From Chitinophaga alhagiae (GTDB lineage: Bacteria > Bacteroidota > Bacteroidia > Chitinophagales > Chitinophagaceae): 64,000 nucleotides of DNA. How positions within the stretch are numbered: position 1 is the stretch's first letter; the number at the start of each line of letters is the position of its first letter. Made by a program: the position numbers and the translations under genes. Below, piece after piece: positions 17,328-26,552 of this stretch. The stretch is taken from positions 1,984,001-2,048,000 of the forward strand of contig NZ_QXMH01000001.1 in the NCBI RefSeq assembly GCF_003568665.1, in the 5' to 3' direction. The notes below the pieces were generated by a model that saw only the letters and a program-made list of their open reading frames with translations, was not told the origin of the DNA and made no database searches.

Positions 17328-18131
17328 TTACTTTTCTCCTTTAAAAAAGCCCTCTTCGGTCAATATGGCCCGCATGATCTCCTGCCGTACGGCGGGTATG
17401 TCCAGGCTGGCATCTTCCGTTTCAAAATTCAGTACAAAGAAGCTGGGGTGCAGGTTTTCTTCTATCCAGCCGGCCATCCAGGCTATCTGTTTTTTACCGG
17501 CAACGCCCCAGCCGGTTTTATAGGCCAGTTTGTATTTAGTGGTGTTTTCCTGCATCATCAACCCTGCCACCAGTTCCTGCACGCGGCGCTGGAAAGGTAA
17601 CTGGTTGAAATACAGCTGTTTTACAAGGCCCAATTGTTCATCGGGAGATATTTGCAGGGAGTTGTCAAGCCAGAAGCTGTCTATTTTACCCATCTTATGG
17701 TTGCCATATTGTACAGAATCCAGCCAGCGCTGCATGGTATCCCGGCCAATGCGGCGGGCCACTTCCTGGAAATAGGGCACGGAAGAGAGGCGGAAAGCCT
17801 GGTTCATGGCCAGGTCCTGGTTCCATTCGGGCCGGGAGCGGGTTACGCTGTCCCAGCGGATCACCATATTGGTATCGCTGATAATGCCGGTCTGCAGGCC
17901 TACCAGGGAATTGAAAATCTTGAAGGTAGATGCGGGAAGGAAACGTTCTTTGGCCCTGTCAATATTGTACACCCTGAAGGTGCCGGGACCGTTGTTGAAC
18001 AGCATGAAGCAGCCTTCCAGCTTGTGTTTGGTAAAATATTTTTCCCATTCCCTGGCTTCTTTCACATTGTTGGGAGTACAGGCGCTGAACCAGATAGTGG
18101 CTGTCAGCAGCAACAGACCTAACGTTTTCAT
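17328..18131 (-). CDS. Class D (OXA-type) beta-lactamase, lipoprotein
   Basis: 267 residues from the ATG at 18131. A lipoprotein signal ends at Cys18 (TATIWFSACTP), so the enzyme is probably membrane-anchored. All class D active-site motifs are present: Ser68-Thr-Phe-Lys71 (PASTFK), Ser116-x-Val118 (LSSV), Tyr142-Gly-Asn144, the DSFWL segment with Trp154, and Lys205-Thr-Gly207 (YKTGWG). Family members hydrolyse penicillins and sometimes oxacillin or carbapenems using a carboxylated lysine; the spectrum here is unknown. It has its own promoter box, no mobile-element sequences and neighbour-like composition, so it looks like an intrinsic chromosomal gene. Confidence 0.92.
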   Translation of the reverse strand: MKTLGLLLLTATIWFSACTPNNVKEAREWEKYFTKHKLEGCFMLFNNGPGTFRVYNIDRAKERFLPASTFKIFNSLVGLQTGIISDTNMVIRWDSVTRSRPEWNQDLAMNQAFRLSSVPYFQEVARRIGRDTMQRWLDSVQYGNHKMGKIDSFWLDNSLQISPDEQLGLVKQLYFNQLPFQRRVQELVAGLMMQENTTKYKLAYKTGWGVAGKKQIAWMAGWIEENLHPSFFVLNFETEDASLDIPAVRQEIMRAILTEEGFFKGEK

Positions 18132-18155
18132 CTGCGTATATTTTGAATTGATGTG

Positions 18156-18163
18156 CAAAAGTA
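18156..18163 (-). promoter_or_regulatory. -7 promoter box of the class D beta-lactamase gene
   Basis: TACTTTTG on the minus strand, 24 bases before the ATG at 18131. No regulator gene (BlaR/MecR type) is adjacent, suggesting constitutive or distant control. Confidence 0.5.
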
Positions 18164-18164
18164 A

Positions 18165-18204
18165 GCAATAAAAAAAGGAGCCCTCCGGAAAGCGGCTCCT
18201 TTTT
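18165..18204 (-). terminator. Terminator after kbl
   Basis: AAAAAGGAGCC pairs with GGCTCCTTTTT over 11 bp around an 11-base loop; on the minus strand it is followed by TTTTTTTATT. It lies just past the kbl stop and close to the beta-lactamase promoter. Confidence 0.88.
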
Positions 18205-18221
18205 CAGATTATATTTTTCGT

Positions 18222-19424
18222 TTATGCGGATGCGGTTGTTTTGAGCACGCCCAGCTCCTTGCCTATTTTGGTGAAGGCGGTAATGGCCTTGTCCAGGTGG
18301 TGCTGGTTGTGCGCGGCGCTGAGCTGCACGCGGATGCGGGCCTGGCCCTTGGGCACCACGGGGTAGAAGAACCCAATCACGTAAATGCCTTCCTGCAGCA
18401 GCTTGTCTGCAAATTGCTGGCTGAGCTTGGCATCGTAGAGCATCACGGGTACAATGGGATGGTCTCCGGGTTTGATGTCGAAACCTGCGGCGGTCATTTT
18501 TTCGCGGAAGTAGCGGGTATTGAACTCCAGTTTGTCACGCAGCTCGGTGGTTTCACTGAGCATGTCAAGCACGGCTATGGAAGCTCCTACAATGCTGGGC
18601 GCCACGGAATTGGAGAACAGGTAGGGGCGGCTGCGCTGGCGGAGCATGTCTATGGTAGCCTTGCTGCCGCTGGTGAAACCGCCGGAAGCACCGCCGAGGG
18701 CCTTGCCCAGCGTGCCGGTGATGATGTCTACCCGCCCCATTACGCCGCGGTACTCATGCGTGCCCCTGCCGGTTTTGCCCAGAAAGCCGGAAGAATGGCT
18801 TTCATCGCTCATCACAATGGCATCGTACCGGTCTGCCAGGTTGCAGATCTTGTCCAGTTGGGCAATAGTGCCGTCCATGCTGAAAGAGCCGTCTGTTACA
18901 ATAATGCGGCTGCGGGCGCCGGCCGCTTCCTGCAGCTTTGCCTCCAGGTCTGCCATGTTGTTATGTTCATAGCGGAAGCGCTGCGCCTTGCAAAGGCGCA
19001 CCCCGTCTATAATGGAAGCGTGGTTGAGGGCATCGGAAATAATGGCGTCCTGCTCGCCGAAGAGGGGCTCAAATACCCCGCCATTGGCGTCAAATGCGGC
19101 CGCGTAAAGAATGGTGTCTTCCGTGCCGAGGAACTTCGATATTTTCTCTTCCAGCTCCCGGTGTATGTCTTGCGTGCCGCATATGAAACGTACGCTGCTC
19201 ATGCCATAACCATGCGTATCAATGGTTGCTTTGGCGGCGGCCACTACCTCGGGGTGGGAGGAGAGGCCCAGGTAGTTATTGGCGCAAAGGTTGATCACGG
19301 TTTTACCGCCCACCTCAATTTCAGCTCCCTGCCCGGAGGTGATGATCCGCTCGCTTTTGTACAGGCCGGCGGTTTTGATCTCATCCAGCTCCTCTTGTAA
19401 TCGTTTAACGAAGTTCTGATTCAT
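18222..19424 (-). CDS. kbl: Glycine C-acetyltransferase (2-amino-3-ketobutyrate CoA ligase)
   Basis: PLP enzyme that cleaves 2-amino-3-ketobutyrate with CoA to glycine and acetyl-CoA in threonine catabolism. The 400-residue protein belongs to the alpha-oxoamine synthases: [55 protein letters not shown], and the PLP-lysine motif [14 protein letters not shown]. Kbl is favoured over BioF or serine palmitoyltransferase by the start [18 protein letters not shown] and overall match; no biotin or sphingolipid genes are near. The usual partner tdh is not in this window. Confidence 0.93.
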   Translation of the reverse strand: MNQNFVKRLQEELDEIKTAGLYKSERIITSGQGAEIEVGGKTVINLCANNYLGLSSHPEVVAAAKATIDTHGYGMSSVRFICGTQDIHRELEEKISKFLGTEDTILYAAAFDANGGVFEPLFGEQDAIISDALNHASIIDGVRLCKAQRFRYEHNNMADLEAKLQEAAGARSRIIVTDGSFSMDGTIAQLDKICNLADRYDAIVMSDESHSSGFLGKTGRGTHEYRGVMGRVDIITGTLGKALGGASGGFTSGSKATIDMLRQRSRPYLFSNSVAPSIVGASIAVLDMLSETTELRDKLEFNTRYFREKMTAAGFDIKPGDHPIVPVMLYDAKLSQQFADKLLQEGIYVIGFFYPVVPKGQARIRVQLSAAHNQHHLDKAITAFTKIGKELGVLKTTASA

Positions 19425-19449
19425 GTCAGGCGTATTTTGCTGTATATAA

Positions 19450-19457
19450 CAAAGTTA
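19450..19457 (-). promoter_or_regulatory. -7 promoter box of kbl
   Basis: TAACTTTG on the minus strand, 25 bases before the kbl ATG; full match to TAnnTTTG. Confidence 0.55.
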
Positions 19458-19555
19458 GGGTATTAAAAGTATCGAGGATTGGGATGGGCCGGGCCGGGAA
19501 CCGGGCTATTTGTAAAAAGTTTGACCGATGTGTAACATTTATCTGCCGGTTTGCG

Positions 19556-19757
19556 TCATACAATTATCATAGACGGTAGATTAATGACGAAAAAGTACTG
19601 TACGCTCGGTTTTCCGGTGATACCGGCGGCCGGTTGCGGGTTTAGCCCCTGTAGCCCGGCCCTGGGTACCAGGCGTGCTTCGAAGATATTGTCAATGAGC
19701 TGGTGATAAATGCTGCCGTTTCCCTGTACAGACAGGCCAATAGCAGCTACTTTCATT
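19556..19757 (-). CDS. Possible small protein (66 residues), uncertain
   Basis: A frame beginning MKVAAIGLSVQGNGSIYHQ and ending FFVINLPSMIIV lies between kbl and the divergent sigma factor gene. Codon choice resembles neighbouring genes (many third-position G/C), the main reason to list it. No family, no signal peptide, no clear promoter or terminator. It could be a gene remnant. If it is not real, 19425-19797 is a 373-base gap with only the kbl promoter recognisable. Confidence 0.3.
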
Positions 19758-19797
19758 AAAATGTCGGAAATTAGCACTTCAAAACACCTATCGCCGG

Positions 19798-20283
19798 ATG
19801 ACGGAAAAGGAGTACAACAAATGCGTGGATCTGTATAGCGACAATCTCTTCCGGTTTATTGTCAAAAATCTTGAACATACGGAGGATGCCAGGGATGTGG
19901 TACAGAATGCGTTTGAAATATTATGGAAACATTGTACTGATGTGCCTTTTGAGAAGGCCAAAAGCTACCTTTTTACGGTAGCTTACCATAATATGATAGA
20001 TCATGTGCGGAAGGTGAAAAGAGTGAGCCTGGTAGAAGAATTTAAAGAAGAGGCGCGGGTGTCGGAGCAAAAAGTGCATAATGCCCGCAGCGTGATAGAA
20101 AGGGCCCTCAACAGGCTGAGTGACGTACAGAAGTCGCTGATACTGCTGAAAGACTATGAAGGGTACAGTTACGACGAGATAGGGGAGATCATGCAGCTGA
20201 ACCCTTCCCAGGTGAAGGTTTACCTGCACAGGGCAAGGGCCCACCTGAAGGAATACCTGGTCAAGATGGAGAACGTGATTTAA
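19798..20283 (+). CDS. ECF-type RNA polymerase sigma factor
   Basis: 161 residues with sigma region 2 (YSDNLFRFIVKNLEHTEDAR, DVVQNAFEILWKH, AYHNMIDHVRKVKR) and region 4 (LNRLSDVQKSLILLKDYEGY, SYDEIGEIMQLNPSQVKVYL), no region 3. This is the sigma-70 ECF architecture. It is followed after 28 bases by a membrane protein that looks like its anti-sigma factor and then by a beta-barrel protein, suggesting an envelope-sensing module that controls itself and the barrel gene. Confidence 0.9.
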   Translation: MTEKEYNKCVDLYSDNLFRFIVKNLEHTEDARDVVQNAFEILWKHCTDVPFEKAKSYLFTVAYHNMIDHVRKVKRVSLVEEFKEEARVSEQKVHNARSVIERALNRLSDVQKSLILLKDYEGYSYDEIGEIMQLNPSQVKVYLHRARAHLKEYLVKMENVI

Positions 20284-20311
20284 CAGGAAGGGTATTCAAA
20301 ATCAGTAAATT

Positions 20312-21448
20312 ATGTCAACAGACATTCACATATCGAACTACGAGGAGTTTCTCTACAGTTATGTAGACGGGGAGCTGAACGCGGCTGAAATAGCTGCGCT
20401 GGAAGCTTTCCTGGACGCGCATCCGCATCTCCGGCAGGAGCTGGAGCTGTTGATGGCTACACGGCTGGTGCCGGAAAAGGAGCTGGTGTTTGACGCCAGG
20501 GCCTCCCTCTACCGCAGCAGCACCGTGAACCTGCAGAACTACGAACCGTTCCTGCTGAGTTATATAGACGGTGAGCTGAGCGGGGAAGAAACTGCGGCCG
20601 TAGAACAATTTGCGGCAGCACACCCTGCTGTGCAGAAAGAGCTGGAGATCTGGAAGGCTACCCGCCTGCAGCCAGACCTGAATATCCGTTTTGAGCATAA
20701 GGCCGCCCTGTACCGCCATACCACTACTGTACGGCGTATGCGCCCCGCCTATTGGTGGGCGGCAGCCGCAGCCGTGGTGGCCGGCGCTGTCTTTTTCCTG
20801 CTGCCAGGTACTGACAGGCCCGTTAACCAGCCGCCCGTGGCCGTTGTAACACCCACGCCGCAGGCCGGAGAGCAGAATGCGCCGCAACAACAGCAGCAGC
20901 CTGCCGCCCAGGATGTAGCCACCGGGCCAGCCGGGCAATCCGCCGCATCTGCAGGGAAAGATCTGGCACAGGCCGCGCCTGCCGGTAAGGATGTGACCCA
21001 TCCCGCCCCGGCGCGGGTACCCGCTGCCCGGCAGTCAGCAGACCGTGCAGCCACCCGGGCGCTGGCGCAGCAAACGCCCCCCGCCGCGGAAGCAACACCC
21101 GAACGCCCGCAGCAGGAAACTACGCTGGCCGCAAACACCCCCTCTGTTGAAAAGGAAACGGCCCAACAACAGCCGCCTGTTGCCCTGGCCGGCATAGTTA
21201 CCGAGCATAGGGCTAAACCTGAGCCGCCGGCAGAGCTGGCCGCCGTCCCGAAAAAAATGCCGGAGACCAACGCCCCGGCAGTTGCCAACCGCCCGCCTTC
21301 GTTAGAGCCGCAACGGGATGTAGCGCTGGCTACCGCCCCGCCGCCCGGCGAGCTTATCATGTCGGTAACCGGCAATGGCATAGAAAGCAAGGTGCTTGAT
21401 AAAGTAACCAACGTGGCCAGGCTGTTTTCAAGAAAAAGAAATAAATAA
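20312..21448 (+). CDS. Anti-sigma-factor-like membrane protein with duplicated N-terminal domain
   Basis: 378 residues. The cytoplasmic part has two copies of a roughly 59-residue helical unit, residues 10-68 (YEEFLYSYVDGEL... ASLYR) and 77-135 (YEPFLLSYIDGEL... AALYR), offset by 67 residues with well over half the positions alike. A membrane segment follows (about 146-165), then about 200 residues rich in Ala, Pro, Gln and Thr, probably disordered and periplasmic. The YxDGEL motif and sigma factor gene upstream suggest anti-sigma function; the zinc cysteines of classical ZAS domains are absent. Function is inferred from layout. Confidence 0.75.
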   Translation: MSTDIHISNYEEFLYSYVDGELNAAEIAALEAFLDAHPHLRQELELLMATRLVPEKELVFDARASLYRSSTVNLQNYEPFLLSYIDGELSGEETAAVEQFAAAHPAVQKELEIWKATRLQPDLNIRFEHKAALYRHTTTVRRMRPAYWWAAAAAVVAGAVFFLLPGTDRPVNQPPVAVVTPTPQAGEQNAPQQQQQPAAQDVATGPAGQSAASAGKDLAQAAPAGKDVTHPAPARVPAARQSADRAATRALAQQTPPAAEATPERPQQETTLAANTPSVEKETAQQQPPVALAGIVTEHRAKPEPPAELAAVPKKMPETNAPAVANRPPSLEPQRDVALATAPPPGELIMSVTGNGIESKVLDKVTNVARLFSRKRNK

Positions 21449-21469
21449 CAGGCATAGTCATATAAGAAT

Positions 21470-22390
21470 ATGAAGCAAAGATTTTTACTCACCTTCCTGG
21501 CCGTCTTCCTGTCTATAGGCGCTTTTGCGCAGCAGGCTGCTATAGACACCATCCAGATCAAGGGCCTGATCATCCTGAAAGGGAAAAATGCGGAAGGGAA
21601 GAGCGTGTTCAAGGCTTATCAGGATACTGCTTATGCCCGGCAGAAGCTCAAAAAGAACCTCCATACCAAATGGCTGGTGCTGGATGTGGGCTTCAATAAC
21701 TTCCGGGACAGGAGTAACTACTCCGGCGCCATGGTGAGCTCCCTGTACGCCAATAACATTCCCGCTAACCAGTTTTACGGCGATGTATTTGACCCCAGCT
21801 ACGATTATTCCGGCATGGCGCTCAACAAGCTGGCGCCCCGCATGGCCAGCGCCCCGCTCACGCCGTCAGAGTTCAAGCTGATCACCGGCAAGTCTATCAA
21901 CTTCAACATCTGGGTGTTGATGCAGCGCCTCAACCTGCACAAACATAAGCTCAACCTGATCTACGCCCTGGGGCTGGAGATCAATAACTACCGCTACGCC
22001 CGCAGCATTTCTTATGTACCGGGGTACCCCACCACTATTGTCCGTGATTCTGTGGAGTTCTCCAAAAACAAGCTGCTGGCCCAATACCTCACCATTCCGC
22101 TGATGCTGAATTTCAATTCCAACCCGGCCCGGCCCGGCCGCTCCTTTGAGCTTAGCCTGGGCGTGTCTGGCGGTTACCTTTTGAAAGCGCGTACCAAGCA
22201 GATCAGTGAAGAAAGGGGCAAAGTGCGGCGGTCTGATGACTTTAACCTGAACAAATGGCGCTTTGGCCTAACGGGAGAACTGGGGTATGGGCCTATCAAA
22301 CTGTTCAGCAATTTTGCCCTTACGCCCCTGCATGATTACGGGCTGGAGCAATACCCTTTTTCAATCGGATTTCGGTTTAACGGATTCTAG
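21470..22390 (+). CDS. Outer-membrane beta-barrel protein
   Basis: 306 residues with a signal peptide (FLLTFLAVFLSIGAFAQQ). The mature part alternates short polar and aromatic strand-like segments (KWLVLDVGFNNFRD, NFNIWVLMQRLNLHKHKLNL, SFELSLGVSGGYLLKA) and ends in Phe (YPFSIGFRFNGF), the usual C-terminus of outer-membrane barrels. It resembles PorT-like barrels of Bacteroidota with no specific assignment. It follows the anti-sigma-like gene after 21 bases, so it is probably in the same operon and may be its target or sensor partner. Confidence 0.78.
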   Translation: MKQRFLLTFLAVFLSIGAFAQQAAIDTIQIKGLIILKGKNAEGKSVFKAYQDTAYARQKLKKNLHTKWLVLDVGFNNFRDRSNYSGAMVSSLYANNIPANQFYGDVFDPSYDYSGMALNKLAPRMASAPLTPSEFKLITGKSINFNIWVLMQRLNLHKHKLNLIYALGLEINNYRYARSISYVPGYPTTIVRDSVEFSKNKLLAQYLTIPLMLNFNSNPARPGRSFELSLGVSGGYLLKARTKQISEERGKVRRSDDFNLNKWRFGLTGELGYGPIKLFSNFALTPLHDYGLEQYPFSIGFRFNGF

Positions 22391-22500
22391 TCTTACATTT
22401 ACAGACATTTATATAGCAAAAAGTATTAATTCCAGAACACCGGGTAATAGATCATGCTGTTCTTATCCTATTTAAAACTATACCACAAATCATTAGAAGT

Positions 22501-22839
22501 ATGCGATCCATCCTAACTTTTCTTGTTGTTGTGAGTGGAATTGTGTTGATGCATGCAAGCGGAATAAAACTACCTGATAGCCCGAGCCCCCTGAGCGCAA
22601 ATGAGCCCGCCGCAGACCTGGCCATACCCGGCAGCAGCCCCAAATTGCCTGCCCCAGAGGCTACGGAAGCCCTGGTGTTTATGCCTGACAGCCTTTTCCA
22701 GTCTTACCGGGGGGATCATAACCTCTACGTAACCAACCATTACCACGTACTCTACATCAAAACGGATTCTTCCTTCGTGACCCCGCAAATACCCGTGGCC
22801 AGTACCCGGATTATTGCCACCAATCTGCTGCATCGCTGA
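22501..22839 (+). CDS. Small exported protein of unknown function
   Basis: 112 residues. The N-terminus MRSILTFLVVVSGIVLMHAS is a signal peptide or anchor, followed by a Pro/Ala/Ser-rich spacer (residues about 25-55) and a short conserved-looking segment (FQSYRGDHNLYVTNHYHVLY, IKTDSSFVTPQIPVAST). No family recognised. It stands 110 bases after the beta-barrel gene and 103 bases before the M16 peptidase gene. Confidence 0.6.
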   Translation: MRSILTFLVVVSGIVLMHASGIKLPDSPSPLSANEPAADLAIPGSSPKLPAPEATEALVFMPDSLFQSYRGDHNLYVTNHYHVLYIKTDSSFVTPQIPVASTRIIATNLLHR

Positions 22840-22907
22840 TTTCGGCCGTTAATCCTCTCCTGTTGCAAAATTTCATGGTTTCCCCCGGAATATCGCCGGG
22901 ACATATT

Positions 22908-22915
22908 TATATTTG
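22908..22915 (+). promoter_or_regulatory. -7 promoter box of the M16 peptidase gene
   Basis: TATATTTG, full match to TAnnTTTG, 27 bases before the ATG at 22943. Confidence 0.5.
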
Positions 22916-22942
22916 GAAACACAAAAATTTTAAACCAACTGT

Positions 22943-25879
22943 ATGAGAGTAATTAACCTGTTTCTATGCCTTTTGCTGGCAGGTTGGCTGCCGGCATCCG
23001 CTCAAAACAAACATGCCTGGAAAGAAGCCACCTCCGGCGGGTATACTTACCGTTACGTAACCGGAGACCCCATGCAGGCCCGCTTTTATACCCTTAAAAA
23101 TGGCCTGACCGTTATCCTGAGCGTCAACAAAAAAGACCCGCGTATCCAGACGCTTGTTGGTGTACGCGCCGGCAGCAACAGCGATCCTAAAGACCATACG
23201 GGCCTGGCCCACTACCTGGAGCACCTCCTGTTCAAGGGCACGCAGCAATACGGCTCGCTTGACTGGGCCAGGGAAAAACCCTACCTGGACAATATTGAGC
23301 AGCTGTACGATACCTACAATCAAACCACCGATACAGACAGGCGCAAGGCCATTTACCGGCAGATAGACAGCGTGTCTGGCCTGGCCGCCAAATACGCCAT
23401 CGCCAATGAGTACGACAAGATGATGACCGGCATGGGCGCGCAGGGTACCAACGCTCACACCTGGGTGGAGGAAACCGTATATGAAGAAGATATCCCCTCT
23501 ACCGCGGTAGACAAGTTCCTGGCCGTACAGGCGGAGCGCTTTAAAGACCCCGTGTTCCGCATTTTCCACACGGAGCTGGAGGCGGTGTACGAAGAAAAGA
23601 ACCGCGGGCTGGACAATGATGGCCGTAAAATGTATGAAACCATGCTGGCCACCCTCTTCCCCACGCATAACTACGGCCAGCAGTCTACCATCGGCACGGT
23701 GGAACACCTGAAAAACCCCTCGCTGAAGGCCATCCGCCAGTTCTATAATGAATATTATGTGCCCAACAACATGGCCATTGTATTTGCGGGAGATTTTGAC
23801 CCGGATTATGTGATCAAACGCATAGACGAACAGTTCAGCTATATGAGGTCCCGGGCGGTGAATGAATACAAGGCCCCCGTGGAGGCGCCCATTAAAGCCC
23901 CTATTGTAAAAGAAGTGTTTGGGCCCGATGCGGAGAACGTGAACATCGCTTTTCGTATGCCGGGTGCGCTGGACACCAAAAATGCCGTGATACTGACCGT
24001 GGTATCCCAGGTGCTTTCCAACGGCAAGGCGGGTTTGCTGGACCTGAACCTGAACAAGCAGCAGAAAGTACTGGGCGCGGGCGCCAGCTTGCTGCCATGG
24101 AAAGACTATACCGTATTTGCCCTCAGCGGCAGGGCCAGGCAAGGCCAGTCGCTGGACGAGGTGAAGGACCTGCTGCTGGCACAGCTTGACATTCTGCGCA
24201 AAGGCCAGTTTGATGAAGGCCTGATCACAGCCATTGTCAACAACTTCAAGCTGTATGAGGTACAGGGCCTGGAAAGCAACGGCAACCGTGCCAACAGCCT
24301 GATGGACGGCTTCATCAAGCACAAGGGCAACAACTGGCTGTACGATGTGGCGTATATTGAAGATATGAGCAAGGTGAGCAAAAAAGATATTGTGGATTTT
24401 GCGAATAAATATCTTGTTAATAACTACGTGCTGCTCTACAAAAGGAAAGGAGAAGACAAGAACATTGTGAAAGTGGAAAAACCGCCCATTACCCCTGTGG
24501 AAGTGAACCGCAACGCCCAGTCCCCTTTCCTGAAAACCGTTGCGGACATGCCGGAAACAGCGGTAAAACCACAGTGGCTGGACTATGATAAAGACATCCG
24601 CAAAGGCAAGGTGGGTAACGCAGACCTGCTGTACGTGCAGAATAAAGACAATGGCCTGTTCCGGCTGTATTACCGTTTCAATATGGGCAACTGGGGCAAT
24701 AAAAAATTATCCCTGGCGGCGCAGTACCTGCAATACCTGGGTACGGACAAATACTCTTCCGAAGAGATCAGCAAGCAATTCTACAATATTGCCTGCAGCT
24801 TCAACGTATCTGTAGCCTCGGAAGAAACCACCATTTCCATTTCCGGCCTGCAGGAGAATTTTGACAAGGCGGTGGAGCTGTTTGATCACCTGATCAATAA
24901 CTGCAAGGCGAACGAGGAGGTGCTGGCCGGCATGAAAAACAGGCTGCAAAAGGCCCGTGCAGACAGCAAGCTGAACAAAGGCCAGATCATGAGCGGCCTG
25001 CGTTCCTATGCAACATACGGCCCCCAGAATCCGTTTAATAATCAGTTGAGCAACGATGAGCTGAACGCCATAACCGCAACCGAGCTGGTAGACCTGCTGC
25101 ATTCACTGCCCGGTTACCAGCATACGGTGATCTACTACGGTCCCGAAGCGCTGGAAAGCGCTACTGCACACATTCAGCAACTGCACCGCCAGCCGGCCGC
25201 TTTCAAGCCGGTTGAAAAAGGGAAGCAGTTTGAGAAAGTGCAGCAAACGGCCAGCAAGGTTTATTTTGCAGACTATGACATGGTGCAGGCGGAAGTGAAC
25301 TGGGTACGGAACGGCAACGTGTATGACCCGGCCAGCACGGCGGTGGTGAACCTTTTCAATAACTATTTTGGCGGTGGTATGGGTTCCATCGTATTCCAGA
25401 CCATACGGGAATCCAAAGCACTGGCTTATTCTACCTATGCGTATTATGCCGCGCCCAATAAAAGAACAGACCGTTATGCCGTACTGGCTTACGTAGGCAG
25501 CCAGGCAGATAAAATGAATGAGGCCATTGCCGGCATGAACGAGCTGCTCACCGTTATCCCGGAATCCGAAAAAGCGTTCGAGACCGCGCGCAGCAGCATG
25601 AAAAAGGATATAGAAACAGAACGCATCACGCAAGACGGTATTATTTTCAGCTACCTCAGTGCAAAAAAGCTGGGGCTGGATGAAGACATCCGCAAAAGCG
25701 TGTATGAAAGCATAGACAAGCTCAGCTTCAGTGACGTGAAGAAGCTGCATGCGGAGAATATTGCCGGAAAACCGTATTCATACTGCATCCTGGCTTCCGA
25801 GAAAAAGGTAAACCTGGATGATCTGAAGAAATACGGCGATGTGCAGAAGGTAAGCCTGGAAGAAATATTCGGGTATTAA
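22943..25879 (+). CDS. M16 family zinc metallopeptidase, exported
   Basis: 978 residues in the pitrilysin/insulinase family. Signal peptide ends near ASAQ (residue 21). The inverted zinc motif HxxEH is at His90-Glu93-His94 (GLAHYLEHLLFKG), with the distal glutamate in ELEAVYEEKNRG near residue 213. Two peptidase halves are visible: the active N-terminal half and an inactive C-terminal half (from about residue 560, with FNNYFGGGMGSIVFQTIRES). Such periplasmic proteases degrade peptides; the substrate is unknown. Has its own promoter box and a strong terminator, so monocistronic. Confidence 0.93.
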   Translation: MRVINLFLCLLLAGWLPASAQNKHAWKEATSGGYTYRYVTGDPMQARFYTLKNGLTVILSVNKKDPRIQTLVGVRAGSNSDPKDHTGLAHYLEHLLFKGTQQYGSLDWAREKPYLDNIEQLYDTYNQTTDTDRRKAIYRQIDSVSGLAAKYAIANEYDKMMTGMGAQGTNAHTWVEETVYEEDIPSTAVDKFLAVQAERFKDPVFRIFHTELEAVYEEKNRGLDNDGRKMYETMLATLFPTHNYGQQSTIGTVEHLKNPSLKAIRQFYNEYYVPNNMAIVFAGDFDPDYVIKRIDEQFSYMRSRAVNEYKAPVEAPIKAPIVKEVFGPDAENVNIAFRMPGALDTKNAVILTVVSQVLSNGKAGLLDLNLNKQQKVLGAGASLLPWKDYTVFALSGRARQGQSLDEVKDLLLAQLDILRKGQFDEGLITAIVNNFKLYEVQGLESNGNRANSLMDGFIKHKGNNWLYDVAYIEDMSKVSKKDIVDFANKYLVNNYVLLYKRKGEDKNIVKVEKPPITPVEVNRNAQSPFLKTVADMPETAVKPQWLDYDKDIRKGKVGNADLLYVQNKDNGLFRLYYRFNMGNWGNKKLSLAAQYLQYLGTDKYSSEEISKQFYNIACSFNVSVASEETTISISGLQENFDKAVELFDHLINNCKANEEVLAGMKNRLQKARADSKLNKGQIMSGLRSYATYGPQNPFNNQLSNDELNAITATELVDLLHSLPGYQHTVIYYGPEALESATAHIQQLHRQPAAFKPVEKGKQFEKVQQTASKVYFADYDMVQAEVNWVRNGNVYDPASTAVVNLFNNYFGGGMGSIVFQTIRESKALAYSTYAYYAAPNKRTDRYAVLAYVGSQADKMNEAIAGMNELLTVIPESEKAFETARSSMKKDIETERITQDGIIFSYLSAKKLGLDEDIRKSVYESIDKLSFSDVKKLHAENIAGKPYSYCILASEKKVNLDDLKKYGDVQKVSLEEIFGY

Positions 25880-25900
25880 AAACATTCAACAGCATATCGG

Positions 25901-25938
25901 GAAAGGGGCGCAGATAAATTGCGCTCCTTTCTTTTTTT
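25901..25938 (+). terminator. Terminator of the M16 peptidase gene
   Basis: GAAAGGGGCGCA pairs with TGCGCTCCTTTC over 12 positions (one G-U) around a 7-base loop, followed by seven T residues. Confidence 0.92.
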
Positions 25939-25994
25939 AACACAATATTCACGTTTCCGCCGCCGTTTATCTAGTCGAAAATCACCTGTGTTAC

Positions 25995-26549
25995 ATGTGG
26001 CGCTATTGCTGTTTGATCCTGTTATTACCGCTGTTGGCATTTGAGCACAATTACAACGATCTGTACACCGTAAGGCTGAACCCTTCCCGGATTGATGCAG
26101 ACAAGGTTTTTTTGCTCATAGATAAAAGCGACTACCGTTTGTATCTCTATGAGGATGTAACGCTCATCAAGATATACAAGGTAGTATTTGGCAACCGCGA
26201 TATTTCAGACAAGTTTGTGCAGGGAGACCGCCGTACGCCCAACGGCACTTTCCGCATCCTTTCCAAGCGGTTCGACAACCGCTGGAGCCGCTTCCTGCAC
26301 CTCAACTACCCCAATGATGAATCTTACCAGAAATTCCACCAGCGCCAGAGCAGCGGCCTCATTCGCAAAGGGGCAGACATTGGCGGCGGTATTGGCATTC
26401 ACGGCGTAGAGTACAGTTCCGGCATCCGTGACAATTATGTAGACCAGCGTATTAACTGGACGCTGGGCTGCGTGAGCCTGAAGAACGCAGACGTGAACGA
26501 GTTGTACGAAGTAGTGAAGGTAGGTACCCCGGTGGTGATCCGCCCGTGA
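25995..26549 (+). CDS. L,D-transpeptidase (YkuD domain), short form
   Basis: 184 residues with an N-terminal hydrophobic export signal (CCLILLLPLLAFEH). The YkuD domain spans about residues 40-184: VFLLIDKSDYRLYLYEDVTL, GDRRTPNGTFRI, GIGIHGVEYSSG, and the catalytic segment WTLGCVSLKNADVNELY. The cysteine is present but the usual Ser-His-Gly-Cys is Thr-Leu-Gly-Cys, as in some YafK/ErfK relatives. Such enzymes make 3-3 peptidoglycan cross-links or attach proteins to peptidoglycan; which applies cannot be told. Convergent with the next gene (3 bases between stops). Confidence 0.88.
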   Translation: MWRYCCLILLLPLLAFEHNYNDLYTVRLNPSRIDADKVFLLIDKSDYRLYLYEDVTLIKIYKVVFGNRDISDKFVQGDRRTPNGTFRILSKRFDNRWSRFLHLNYPNDESYQKFHQRQSSGLIRKGADIGGGIGIHGVEYSSGIRDNYVDQRINWTLGCVSLKNADVNELYEVVKVGTPVVIRP

Positions 26550-26552
26550 TGG

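Noticed and set aside
25995..26549. Loss of the catalytic motif in the short L,D-transpeptidase
   Set aside because: The cysteine and its glycine are kept; Ser-His replaced by Thr-Leu occurs in relatives, so inactivity cannot be claimed.
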